Source: Aeoliella straminimaris
GTDB taxonomy: Bacteria; Planctomycetota; Planctomycetia; Pirellulales; Lacipirellulaceae
Reading direction: 5' to 3'
DNA length: 64,000 nucleotides
Assembly (NCBI RefSeq): GCF_024054565.1
Contig: NZ_JAMXLR010000055.1
Location: 1 to 64,000 of the forward strand
Position numbers and translations under genes: made by a program. Below the pieces are notes generated by a model. The model was given only the letters and a program-made list of their open reading frames with translations. It ran no database searches and was not told where the DNA came from. Of the stretch, positions 1 through 8,687 are shown piece by piece; position 1 is the first letter of the stretch; every line of letters starts with the position of its first letter.

Positions 1-69
1 GCATCGGCCGCCATCTCGAAGAAAGGTGCCTCCGGCGCAGCGGTGTCAATTCTCGGACACGACCGCTGT
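1..69 (+). repeat. Diverged direct repeat, cheB-derived fragment, copy 1
   Basis: By eye about 64 of 69 bases match 6758-6826 in the same orientation. In the second copy this segment is the distal part of a recognisable cheB remnant, so this copy is probably the tail of another cheB fragment whose start lies left of the window. No open gene covers it. The rest of the stretch up to 306 shows nothing I can support. Confidence 0.7.
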
Positions 70-306
70 GCGTTGCGCCATGCCCATGCTCTACGCCAGC
101 CGCGGCAGTATACTTGCCACAAATATTCTGTCGGGGACGACCCCAGCTAGTCTGTAGGAAAGTCACCCCAATCAGATATCGCTGGGACAGGTACGCCACA
201 CTGACGAAAGCATTTCCAGCGTGGCCCGTTCGAAAGGCACAAGCTATCACAGCCGGACAGGATTGTCCGCGAGTACCCTGTTAAGGACTTCCGCGACACA
301 CCTCGA

Positions 307-3300
307 CTACCGCGTCATCTGACGGATCACTCGATCGATTTCATCGATCTCCTTTGGCTTCTGCAGATAACAATCGAAGCCCATCATTTGCCAGTCGACC
401 TCGTCCTCGGGTCGACCGGACAGACAGATGAACCTGCAATTCGTCAGCTCGGGTTTCATTTTGAGCTGCGAAAGAAGTTCGCCGCCGGACATCTCTCTGA
501 GACCAAGATCTAGAATAGTGACGTCGGGGGTCATTTCCGCCAGTAAGCTAAGGGCTTGATGCCCCGACGTGGCGACAGCGACACGATGCCCCAGACGTTC
601 CAGCAGAATTTTCTGGCTTCGCGTGGTTGCTTCAGAGTCGTCGACACATAAGATCTGGACGCCTCGATTTGCCCCGTCATCGCCGTAATGCTGCTCGATG
701 TGTCGAGCGATGGATTGCAGCAATTCGAGCTTATCAATCGGTTTCGTAATAAAATCGTCGCAACCGGCTTCCAAGCACTTCTCTCGGTCGGTGTTCATGG
801 CGTTGGCCGTGAGAGCGATAATTGGGCCGCGATATCCTTCCGATCGCAGCGTTCGGGCGGCTTCGAGCCCATCAAGCACCGGCATCTGCATATCCAGCAA
901 GATGGCGTCGAAAGGCCGTTCGTCGACGACGCTGCGTTGGTAAGCTTCAACCGCTTCCTGGCCGTTTTCCGCCAACACCAATTGAGTCCCGGCGCTCCCC
1001 AAGAAGGATTGAACCAGGAACCGGATCTCGCGACGGTCGTCCGCGGCGAGGATTCTTCCCGAGAGCGCCGGAAGCTCGTCCTCGGGGGCTTCAACGAATA
1101 AGTTGGAGAGATCTTTCGGATCGGGTTCACTCCATTCGGCAGCGTCGAGCGGACCGGTGGCGAAGGTAAAACGAAACACGGACCCTTCGCCGAGTACGCT
1201 CTCGACCTTCAACTCACCGCCAAGCATTTCCACCAATTTCTTGCTAATTGCCAATCCGAGCCCACTGCCGCCAGTGGTGCGTGTGAACGAGTTGTCGAGC
1301 TGCTCAAACGGCAAAAAAAGGTCTTCCAGATCTTCCTCGCTGATGCCGATGCCTGTGTCTTTGACAGCAATCTCGATAAGCTCTTTTTTCGCCAAGCACT
1401 TGCACGAGATGTGCACGCCACCGCGCTCGGTGAACTTGATGGCGTTGCCAACCAGGTTCACAAGCACTTGCCTGACCATTTTGGGGTCCGTGACGACCTG
1501 TTCTGGCACTTCGCCCTTGAAATCGACCGACAAGGCAAGGCTTTTCTCCGTAGCGCGCACGTTCATTAGCGACCGGATGTCGGCGAGGATCTTTATCAGC
1601 GAGGTTTCATCTCGCCGAACCGTCATTTTTCCCGACTCAATCTTCGACAAATCAAGGATGTCGTTAATGATGTCGCACAGGTACTTACCGTTTTCCTTAA
1701 TTGTGCGGAGGCAGGCTTGGGCGTCAGAGTCGTCGAGTTGCGCATGCAGGACATCCGTGTAGCCGAGGATCGCTGTCAACGGCGTGCGAATTTCGTGGCT
1801 CATGTTCGCCAAGAATACGCTTTTTGATTCGTTCGCGGCTTCGGCCGCGCGGCGGGCTTGCTCTAACTCGGCCTGCGCGTGACGGCGTTCGGTAGTGTCC
1901 AACACCACGCCAGCAATTCGGGAGGGCTCGCGATTCGCCCCCTTGCCCTGAAAGCCCGTCCGCCCCTGCATCAGTACCCAGCGCACTTGACCGTCCGGAC
2001 GAAGGATTCGATGCTCGTCGTGGAAATTGCCGTCGCCGGCGGGATCGAAGCTGTCTTTGATTTTCTGGAAAACTCGTTCTCGATCTTCTTCGTGGACAAA
2101 GTTTGGCACTTTTCCGATGGGAATGTCCCCAGGATCGTCTTGCTCCAATCCGAAGATTCGTTTTAGTTCAGGCGACCAGGTAACGACGCCACTGCTTACG
2201 TCGCCGTAGTAACTGCCGAACTGGGCCATGCGAGCGGCCATACGGAGGCGTTCCTCGCTCCTTCTGACTGCCTCTTCGGCGTCCTTCCGAGCGGTAATGT
2301 CGAAATTGACTCCCACCATCCGCACCGCCTTGCCCTCGTCGTTACGGGTCACGCTCCCCTTACCCATGAGCCAACGGACCGTGCCGTCCGGCCAGGGAAC
2401 ACGGAAATCCACCTCGTATTTCTTGACGCCTGAGAGCGCCTTTTCAACCGCCGACCGGACCCGGTCGCGGTCTTCTGGATACACGCGTTCCAAGAACTTT
2501 TCGTACGTGTCAATGCCGCGCTGTTCATCGGCTGTCACCCCGTATAAGTCTTCGGCACCCGCCCAGAGCAACTTGTTCTCGTCGATGTTCCAGTCCCAAA
2601 AGCCAAGGCTCGCCGCCGACATCGCGAGCTGCGTGCGTTCCTGAGTGCGGGCAATCTCGATTTCGGTTTGTTTTCGGTCAGTGATGTCTTCGACCAACCC
2701 CCAAATCTGGGGCTCGCCTGCCTGCTGGGGGTTTTCTGGTCTTCCGCTTGCGCGAATCCAGCGAACTTGGCCGTCGGCCCCCAGAATGCGGCACTCGAAA
2801 TTCCAGCTCTCGCCAGTTTGTAGCGCAAGCTTAAATGCATCGTCGACCCCCTTCCGGTCCTCCTCTAGGACGTGGTCAATGAACCTCTCATAGGACCAAT
2901 TCTCAACCGGTTCTTCATAGCCAAAGATCTGATCGTGCCGATGAGAAGTCCAAGCCGTCATGCTCGACTGTCGCAGTTCCCACGCCCCGGTGTTGCCTCC
3001 CTCGAGTGCAAACCGCCACCGCAATTCGCTGCGTTGAAGCGATTCTTCTTGCTCTTGCCGTCGAATCGCCTCCCACAACACATTGGCGACGGCCTGCACG
3101 AAATTCGTATCATCCGGCGTGAAGTGATGCTTCTCGTCGGAGTGCACACCGAGCACGCCCCAAGGCTGCTCCTCGGGACCGATAATCACGCTCATCCCGC
3201 TGACAATCTTGTGCTCATTCAACAGTTTCGGGCCGCTGAACCGTTTCTCCGTCTTGAGGTCTTCGACGATGATGGGCGTAGCCGACTGTAAGGTGTACCC

Positions 3301-6264
3301 TGCCTGGGACCCGGGGCCGGCGGGAACGGTCGTCTTGCCCACCAACCCGTCTTTCCATCCTACCCCCGAAATTAGCTGAAACGCCTTTTCTTCAGGCATC
3401 AGTCGCAGTAGCTTGCAGAACTTGACTCCTAGCGTTTCCGGAATGTCTTCTACGGCACGATCGAATAGCCGCTGCAAATCGTTGCTGGCTAGCGCTGTGC
3501 GGCCCAGCTTGGCGATCACCGCTTGCTGGTTCTCGCGAAAGGCGAGGCGGTTGGACGCTTGCTTAACCCTAGTGATGTCGGCAAACGTGACAACAACCCC
3601 CTCAATCTTGTTTTCAGCAGTGCGGAACGGTATGACCCGCCGATTGAACCACTTGTCGCTGGCGTTCTTGACCTCCTTCTCGACCGGCGTGAGTCGGTCC
3701 AGCACCGTGCGAGCGTCCTCGACCAAATCAGGGTCGTTCACACGCGGTGACAGATCGCTTACCGGCCGGCCAATGTCGGTGTCGAGGACATTAATCAGCC
3801 GCGCGGTCGCCGGGGTGAACCGGCGGATCCTCAGGTCGATGTCGAGAAACAGGGTCGCCATGTCGGTACTCGAGAGCAAGTTCTGCAGGTCGTTGGTCGT
3901 GCCCTCGAGTTCTTCGACCTTGTCGTGGAGCTGGTTGTTGACGGTGCTCAGTTCTTCGTTGAGGGACTGCAGCTCTTCACGGGACGTCTCCAGTTCTTCA
4001 TTCGTCGACTGCAACTCCTCGTTCATCGACATCACCTCCTCGTTGGAGGCTTTCAATTCTTCGTTGGCGCTCTCCAACTCCTCGATCGTGCTCTGCAAGT
4101 CCTCCCGCGTAGCTTGAAGTTCGATAGCCAGTTGACGGTCCGTCGCAACGGCGTCGACCTCACCGTTCGTGGCCTCGTTGGACGTTTCAGGCGGCGTCGA
4201 GTCCGTCGCGTTCGAAGCAGCCGCTTCGTCGAGGAAGCTGACGAGGAACAGCGGGTCCATTGTGTTGGAGGTCGGCAGGGGTTGAACCAGCAGACGGACT
4301 GACGCGTATCCGCCGTTCCGCCGCACACGTGGCGCGAGAATCGAGATCGTCTCACCGGTGGAGCGGGCCTGATTCAAGGCGGTCCGCGTCTTCGACGTCA
4401 GCCCCTCCTTGCACATCGTAGTAAGATCGAGGTCCGGCTCGCCGGATGGTAGTTCGAGGAAGTTGCTAACGGGCCCGTGGATATACTGAATCAATCCGCG
4501 ATGATTGACAACGACCGAGGCCGGAGCAAACTGATCCAGCAAAGCGCGTGTGGATATTTCGCCAGCGCTGACTGACAGGGTGTTCGTGTCTTCGCGCGAC
4601 GTATTCAGGTGCGTTTTGCGAGGCCGTTCGGTGTTCATAGGGATGCCCCCGCCCCCCGGCTTGCCCTGCCCGATCTTTCGATAGATGCGGGATGCCTGAG
4701 TAATCGTCTCGAACAAGTGTTTGCGTTTGACGGGAGACTCAGACGAGCCCAGGAACAGCAATCCCGATGGCTTGAGAGCAAAATGCATCATGTCGAATAC
4801 ATGACGCTGCACTTCCGGCTCGAGGTAGATCATTAGGTTGCGGCAGCAGATCAGATCGAGACTCGAAAAGGGCGGGTCGGAAAGGATGTTCTGGACCGCA
4901 AAGATACACCGCTCGCGGAGCTTCTTCCGCACCCGATATTTCTCGCCCTCACGTTGAAAGTGAGTCTCAAGCCTCGTCTCAGAAACATCCTTGGCAACGT
5001 TCATGGGATAAACGCCCAGCCGGGCCACTTCGATCGCGTCGCTGTCGATATCAGTTGCGAACACCTGGATCTCGAGGCGGCGGTTTTGACGTTGCTGTTG
5101 CTTGTCGAGCAGCATCGCGACCGAGTAGGCCTCCTCGCCGGTGGAGCAGGCTGGCACCCAAATGCGAAACGGCTCGTCATCCGCCCTATCGGCAATGATG
5201 CGTTGCACGACGTTGGATAGATCCTCCCAGGCACTCTCATCCCGGAAGAACCGGGTCACGCCTATCAGCAGGTCTTTAAAGAGCGACTGCAGTTCTTCGC
5301 CGTCCTCCCGCAGGAGTTTTAAGTAGTCGGCCGGGGTGTCGATCTGCCGAAGCCCCATCCGCCGCTCAATCCGGCGGGTGAGGGTGCCCTTTTTGTAGCG
5401 GGAAAAATCTTGATCGGTGTAAGCCCGCAGCAAACTCAAAATAGCTCGGAAATGGTCAGGCGCAGAATCGGCGAGCGTGGAGTGCGGCTTCGCCTGGACG
5501 TACGGGTGCTTCGCATAGGGGACAATCACCCCCGCCATATCATCGATCGGTATCACAAAGTCGACGCATCCAGTACTCATCGCCGCCCGCGGCATGCCGT
5601 CGTATTCGGCCGTATCGGGCTGTTGCACGACGGTCATCCCACCGGCAGCTTTGACCTCGCGGACGCCGGCGGCGCCGTCACTGCCCGTCCCGGAAAGCAC
5701 CACGCAGATGGCTCGTTCCTGCCGCGCCTCGGCGAGCGAGCGGAAGAAGTAGTCGATTGGCAGCCGGACGCCGCGTTTGGTTATCGGCTCGTCGAGAAAC
5801 AGCCCGCCATCTTGGACCTTGATAAACCGGTTAGGCGGGATCATGTAGACATGATTCGGTTCGATCGGCGTTGCGTCCTCGACCTGCATGACCGGCATGG
5901 AAGTGTATTTTGACAGCAGCTCGACCATCAAGCTTTCATGTGTCGGGTCTAAGTGCTGGACCAAGACAAAGGCGATTCCCGCGTCGGCGGGGAACGCATG
6001 CAGCAAACGCTTGTAAGCCTCCAGCCCGCCGGCAGAGGCGCCGATTCCAACTACCACGCATTCGTGGCGTCGCTTGTCGTCAGCTTCTTTGTTTGCGGCC
6101 AATCCATCCTCGCTTGATCGGTTGCCAAACGCGTCTTTCTCTCTCCTACTGCTGGTTGTGGAGCGAGACTCCTCCTTCACACGCGTCTTGGGCTTTTCAG
6201 CATTTACTGTTTGGTTGGGGGCTTTAGCTCTGGTACGGTCGACGCTTTTCTTCTTGTTCGCCAT
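307..6264 (-). CDS. CheB-CheR-PAS-GAF-histidine kinase-double receiver hybrid protein
   Basis: A 1985-aa single-chain chemosensory/two-component protein. The ATG at 6264 is chosen over an upstream in-frame codon because GGAAGGAG lies just before it and the extension has no domain. Approximate order: CheB methylesterase (70-260) with Ser in GIGASAGG, His in VQHLDP and Asp in GTGSDGAAG all present; CheR methyltransferase (275-535) with PACSTGEEAYS; a PAS-like segment (560-680); a Glu/Asn/Leu heptad coiled coil (710-795); PAS; GAF (910-1070); three PAS domains; HisKA with SHEIRTPL near 1489; HATPase; and two receivers with candidate phospho-Asp in ILLDMQMPVLDG and TILDLGLREMSG. No TM segment is seen, so it is probably cytoplasmic. 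CheB-CheR-PAS-kinase fusions are a known type, but the substrate receptor is unknown and no mcp, cheA or cheW gene is nearby. It overlaps the HTH gene upstream by 41 bp. Confidence 0.95.
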   Translation of the reverse strand: MANKKKSVDRTRAKAPNQTVNAEKPKTRVKEESRSTTSSRREKDAFGNRSSEDGLAANKEADDKRRHECVVVGIGASAGGLEAYKRLLHAFPADAGIAFVLVQHLDPTHESLMVELLSKYTSMPVMQVEDATPIEPNHVYMIPPNRFIKVQDGGLFLDEPITKRGVRLPIDYFFRSLAEARQERAICVVLSGTGSDGAAGVREVKAAGGMTVVQQPDTAEYDGMPRAAMSTGCVDFVIPIDDMAGVIVPYAKHPYVQAKPHSTLADSAPDHFRAILSLLRAYTDQDFSRYKKGTLTRRIERRMGLRQIDTPADYLKLLREDGEELQSLFKDLLIGVTRFFRDESAWEDLSNVVQRIIADRADDEPFRIWVPACSTGEEAYSVAMLLDKQQQRQNRRLEIQVFATDIDSDAIEVARLGVYPMNVAKDVSETRLETHFQREGEKYRVRKKLRERCIFAVQNILSDPPFSSLDLICCRNLMIYLEPEVQRHVFDMMHFALKPSGLLFLGSSESPVKRKHLFETITQASRIYRKIGQGKPGGGGIPMNTERPRKTHLNTSREDTNTLSVSAGEISTRALLDQFAPASVVVNHRGLIQYIHGPVSNFLELPSGEPDLDLTTMCKEGLTSKTRTALNQARSTGETISILAPRVRRNGGYASVRLLVQPLPTSNTMDPLFLVSFLDEAAASNATDSTPPETSNEATNGEVDAVATDRQLAIELQATREDLQSTIEELESANEELKASNEEVMSMNEELQSTNEELETSREELQSLNEELSTVNNQLHDKVEELEGTTNDLQNLLSSTDMATLFLDIDLRIRRFTPATARLINVLDTDIGRPVSDLSPRVNDPDLVEDARTVLDRLTPVEKEVKNASDKWFNRRVIPFRTAENKIEGVVVTFADITRVKQASNRLAFRENQQAVIAKLGRTALASNDLQRLFDRAVEDIPETLGVKFCKLLRLMPEEKAFQLISGVGWKDGLVGKTTVPAGPGSQAGYTLQSATPIIVEDLKTEKRFSGPKLLNEHKIVSGMSVIIGPEEQPWGVLGVHSDEKHHFTPDDTNFVQAVANVLWEAIRRQEQEESLQRSELRWRFALEGGNTGAWELRQSSMTAWTSHRHDQIFGYEEPVENWSYERFIDHVLEEDRKGVDDAFKLALQTGESWNFECRILGADGQVRWIRASGRPENPQQAGEPQIWGLVEDITDRKQTEIEIARTQERTQLAMSAASLGFWDWNIDENKLLWAGAEDLYGVTADEQRGIDTYEKFLERVYPEDRDRVRSAVEKALSGVKKYEVDFRVPWPDGTVRWLMGKGSVTRNDEGKAVRMVGVNFDITARKDAEEAVRRSEERLRMAARMAQFGSYYGDVSSGVVTWSPELKRIFGLEQDDPGDIPIGKVPNFVHEEDRERVFQKIKDSFDPAGDGNFHDEHRILRPDGQVRWVLMQGRTGFQGKGANREPSRIAGVVLDTTERRHAQAELEQARRAAEAANESKSVFLANMSHEIRTPLTAILGYTDVLHAQLDDSDAQACLRTIKENGKYLCDIINDILDLSKIESGKMTVRRDETSLIKILADIRSLMNVRATEKSLALSVDFKGEVPEQVVTDPKMVRQVLVNLVGNAIKFTERGGVHISCKCLAKKELIEIAVKDTGIGISEEDLEDLFLPFEQLDNSFTRTTGGSGLGLAISKKLVEMLGGELKVESVLGEGSVFRFTFATGPLDAAEWSEPDPKDLSNLFVEAPEDELPALSGRILAADDRREIRFLVQSFLGSAGTQLVLAENGQEAVEAYQRSVVDERPFDAILLDMQMPVLDGLEAARTLRSEGYRGPIIALTANAMNTDREKCLEAGCDDFITKPIDKLELLQSIARHIEQHYGDDGANRGVQILCVDDSEATTRSQKILLERLGHRVAVATSGHQALSLLAEMTPDVTILDLGLREMSGGELLSQLKMKPELTNCRFICLSGRPEDEVDWQMMGFDCYLQKPKEIDEIDRVIRQMTR

Positions 6265-6502
6265 ATTCGTCTCCTTCCCACCGCTTGGAAGAGGCGACCG
6301 CGGCGGCAATGCGTTCCAATGCTGCAATAGAATAGAAGCGGTAGCCGTTGATTGGGTGTCGCTGGGGCTTGAGCTTGCCGGCCCGGTCCCAATTGCGAAG
6401 CGTGTCGGGGTGGACCGCAGGATAAGCCGACGCTTGGCCGACCGTGAGAAATTGATCAAAAACCGCGTCTGGGGCAGTCGTAGGCGAAGCGTGCTTGATC
6501 AT
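6224..6502 (-). CDS. Small MerR/excisionase-like helix-turn-helix protein
   Basis: A 92-aa protein if started at the ATG at 6502, which has AAAGG upstream. Residues around 20-55 carry a MerR/excisionase-type winged HTH pattern: TVGQASAYPAVHPDTLRNW, then the basic wing GKLKPQRH...GYRFY. It lacks the long C-terminal effector or dimerisation region of full MerR proteins, so it resembles stand-alone HTH_17 or AlpA/Xis-type binders. Its 3' end overlaps the start of the chemosensory giant by 41 bp, which suggests co-transcription and translational coupling. It may control its own operon, or serve as the DNA-binding output of the kinase that lacks one; both are inferences. Confidence 0.8.
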   Translation of the reverse strand: MIKHASPTTAPDAVFDQFLTVGQASAYPAVHPDTLRNWDRAGKLKPQRHPINGYRFYSIAALERIAAAVASSKRWEGDEYGEQEEKRRPYQS

Positions 6503-6610
6503 AATGCAACCTTTGGAAATCCTAGGAAACCACATAGACTCTAGCTATCACGCCGCGCAACCACAAGTTCATGGCCTGTCAGCCTACGCGATGTGTCTGG
6601 AGGGTGACAT

Positions 6611-6830
6611 ATGGCGTCGACGGACATTATTGTTGTCGGAGCATCGAGCGGCAGGATCGAAGCGTTTGCAGGGGGTGGTCGCCGGGCTGCCAAGCGACTT
6701 ATCTACGGCGGTCTACGCACCGCTGTCCATCCGTCCTCGACAAGACTCGCGTCGGATGCATCGCCCGCCATCTCGAAGAAAGGCGCCTACAGCGCAGCGG
6801 TGTCAATTCTCGGACACGACCGCTGCAGGT
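6611..6830 (+). pseudogene. Frameshifted cheB methylesterase N-terminal remnant
   Basis: Starting at the ATG at 6611 the frame reads MASTDIIVVGASSGRIEAF, the CheB active-site N-terminus with the GASSGG motif altered to GASSGR. Similarity then jumps to another frame with VVAGLPSDLSTAVYAPLSI, matching the next CheB segment, and returns to the first frame with LASDASPAISKKGAYSAA. Two compensating indels and the loss of everything downstream make it non-functional. It is a different CheB subtype from the one fused in the neighbouring giant. Confidence 0.75.
6758..6826 (+). repeat. Diverged direct repeat, cheB-derived fragment, copy 2
   Basis: Direct repeat partner of bases 1-69, lying inside the cheB remnant. 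The two copies flank the chemosensory giant and its HTH gene, which fits an old local duplication around that locus. Confidence 0.7.
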
Positions 6831-6922
6831 TAGGTGCAGGCGCAACTCCGGTCGGTTGGTCCAGCGAATGTCGCTTACTTTTCCCTAAGTCGTTTTGCTG
6901 AAGTGACATATACACGAAGAGA

Positions 6923-6971
6923 CCTCCTTGCGTAGATGGAGATTGGAAAGACACCCATCTCAGCAAGGAGG
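6923..6971 (+). promoter_or_regulatory. Stem-loop sequestering the RBS of the IS4-like transposase stump
   Basis: CCTCCTTGCGTAGATGG (6923-6939) and CCATCTCAGCAAGGAGG (6955-6971) are inverted repeats of 17 bp with two mismatches around a 15-nt loop. The right arm holds AAGGAGG, an ideal Shine-Dalgarno seven bases before the ATG at 6979, and the left arm holds its complement. RNA started outside the element would fold the RBS away. Insertion sequences such as IS10 and IS50 are known to use this kind of hairpin against read-through expression. Confidence 0.6.
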
Positions 6972-6978
6972 CTCAAGG

Positions 6979-7262
6979 ATGAGATACTGAAATCGAGTAA
7001 CGTACCGCCGGCAGCGCGAGTTTCTACGACGTCAGTTTCTCCAAGACGGCAAGCGAACTTTTGCCGACGTGCTATCACCTGCATGCATCGACGAAGCGAT
7101 GTCCACGATTGGGGTATGCTGGAACGATCGCATCTACACACCCTTGATGACGCTGTGGGTCTTCCTGAGCCAGGTTCTGAACGCCGATCACTCGTGCCGC
7201 GGTGCCGTCGCCCGCCTCGTCGCTCACCGCGTGTCACGCGGCTTACCTGCGTGTTCTTCTTA
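6979..7262 (+). pseudogene. Truncated IS4-like transposase N-terminus
   Basis: The frame opened at the ATG at 6979 reads three codons and a TGA (6988-6990), then continues without a stop through RRQFLQDGKRTF, VLSPACIDEA, STIGVCWNDRIYTPLMTLW, VFLSQVLNADHSCR and AVARLVAHRVSRG. I recognise this as the N-terminus of IS4-type transposases common in planctomycetes; the assignment is from memory of the family. The DDE catalytic part is missing because the IS5-family element begins exactly at the break at 7263. It is dead through both a nonsense mutation and truncation. Confidence 0.7.
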
Positions 7263-8165
7263 GAACCTATCCGAGAACCCCAGCGGCGCGTAGCGAGGTG
7301 AGAGCGAATTGAAGCTGAACGAACGCAAGATAGTTTGCCGCTTTCTTTTCCCATCGGGTGAGCAGCCGGCGTGCGCGGTTGGTCCACGAGTGCGTTCGCT
7401 CGACCACCCAGCGGCGGGCTTTGGCCTTGCGTCGCCCGCGCGTGGAAGCCGGTTCGCCTTTCTTCGGGATATGTTCTTGATACCGTCGTCGGCGGGCTGC
7501 GGTGCGAACGGCTTTGGCGTCGTACCCCTTGTCGGCGCAGAGATGCTGCCGCTTGCGGGGCGTCGGCCGCGGACGCTTCACGGGGATGCTGGAGAGCGTT
7601 TCGGTCACCAGCTTCTGGTCATGCACATTCGCGCCGCCGATGGCGACTGCGAGCGGCACGCCGGCGGCGTCGACGAGGACCGATCGTTTGACGCCCAGTT
7701 TGCCCCGATCGGTCGGGTTGGGGCCGGTTTTTTCCCCCGCCCAGCGGCGCCTTGGTCAGCGCCCCGTCCCAACTCTGCCACTGCCAGTCAATCCCGACCA
7801 GCTCGTCATACTCGTCCAGAGCCAGACGCCACAGCTTCTCGAACAAGCCGCTCTCGGTCCACTCCTGAAAGTAGTCGTGAATGGCGCTGCCCGAACCGAA
7901 CTCCCGCGGCATGGCTTTCCACTGACATCCAGTGCGAAGAACATAGAGAATGCCAGCCAACACCTTCCGCATCGGCAACCGCGGGCGGCCCCCCTGGCGA
8001 CTTCGTCAGCAACGGCTCGACCCGCTGCCACAAAGATTCAGGAACTTCGAAAAACTCCGATGATGTACTCCGAGACAAGACGCACCTCCGTGCTCGCAGA
8101 GAAAAGAAATCCGTTCCCTGTAGTACGGCGATGCCCCTACGTTAGTTCAGTTCTCGGATGGGCAC
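7263..8165 (-). mobile_element. IS5-family (IS427-like) insertion sequence, 903 bp
   Basis: The ends are imperfect inverted repeats: GAACCTATCCGAGAAC at 7263-7278 and, reading inward from 8165 on the minus strand, GTGCCCATCCGAGAAC, with three mismatches. A possible TA target duplication flanks both ends (7261-7262 and 8166-8167). The length fits the small two-frame IS5 elements. It contains one transposase gene split across three frames. The element separates the IS4-like stump from the T5SS/PEP-CTERM remnant, so it probably inserted into already decaying DNA. The family call is firm; the exact ends are inferred from the repeats. Confidence 0.8.
7267..8078 (-). pseudogene. IS5-family transposase split by two homopolymer frameshifts
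   Basis: Translation starts at the TTG at 8078, preceded by CGGAGG. The N-terminal DUF4096-like part (ESLWQRVEPLL) runs to a G6 run (7989-7994 as C6 on the plus strand). It continues in another frame (MRKVLAGILYVLRTGCQWK) to an A6 run (7728-7733 as T6). It then changes frame again into the DDE region: LAVAIGGANVHDQ, the HLCADKGYD block and RRWVVERTHSW with its catalytic Glu. Each junction is repaired if one base of the run is dropped. This could be decay, sequencing error, or expression by slippage, which is known for IS427-type IS5 elements at one site but unusual at two. Confidence 0.7.
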
Positions 8166-8200
8166 TAAGACCGCGAGGGGTGGTCGGCACCACCTCTCTC

Positions 8201-8640
8201 ATGCTCGCGATAGTTTTCGCATTTGGTGCCAATATCGCCTTTGCCGAAGTCGAGTGGTCGGGAGATATTTCTCCAACGTATCCACCTTTTTTCTGGTCAA
8301 GTACCACTTCGGTGGTTGTTGGCCGCTCGTCAGTGGGCATGCTCTCTGTGGACGATGCGACCATCTTGCGTCCAGAAACATCACACTTGGTGATTTTATT
8401 GGTTCCGCTGGTGAAGTGTCTATCGGCGACGAGGGAAGCAGTTGGACCAGCAGTGGATGGCTGAAGATTGGCAACGACGGTAGCGGGATGCTAACGATTA
8501 GTAATGGAGCGACCGCACAAGTTGCCCAAGAAACCTGGTTGGCTGCAGGAGCCGACTCTACCGGTCCTCTCAACCATGTAAGGCCCCGGGAAATGCCCGG
8601 AGTTGTACTAAACGCCCGTGGATTGCAGGTCGGTTTAGTT
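8201..8640 (+). pseudogene. Decayed autotransporter-like PEP-CTERM-associated repeat protein, 5' remnant
   Basis: From the ATG at 8201 a signal-peptide-like stretch (LAIVFAFGANIAFA) is followed by VVVGRSSVGMLSVDDA. A frameshift near 8385 moves the similarity to another frame, which reads GSAGEVSIGDEGSSW, WLKIGNDGSGMLTISNGAT and TWLAAGADSTG. These are the repeating motifs (GSGxLTISNGA, GSxGxVxVxGxGSSW) of the T5SS/PEP-CTERM-associated repeat family of large secreted beta-helix proteins. Those are normally many hundreds of residues long; only about 130 remain, with no C-terminal sorting signal, so this is a 5' fragment. Confidence 0.65.
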
Positions 8641-8687
8641 TTGAACCCTGCAACATCAGTTGTATCGCCACACTGTGCCTCGACTTC

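Noticed and set aside
3870..4140. Repetitive sequence within the chemosensory gene that resembles a DNA repeat
   Set aside because: It encodes a heptad coiled coil (NEELxxxNEEL pattern) usual in CheB-CheR-PAS fusions, so protein structure explains it.
7309..8464. Long plus-strand frames across the IS5-family element (for example 7309-8145)
   Set aside because: Arg/Pro-rich antisense of the transposase; only the part after 8201 carries real similarity and belongs to a separate remnant.
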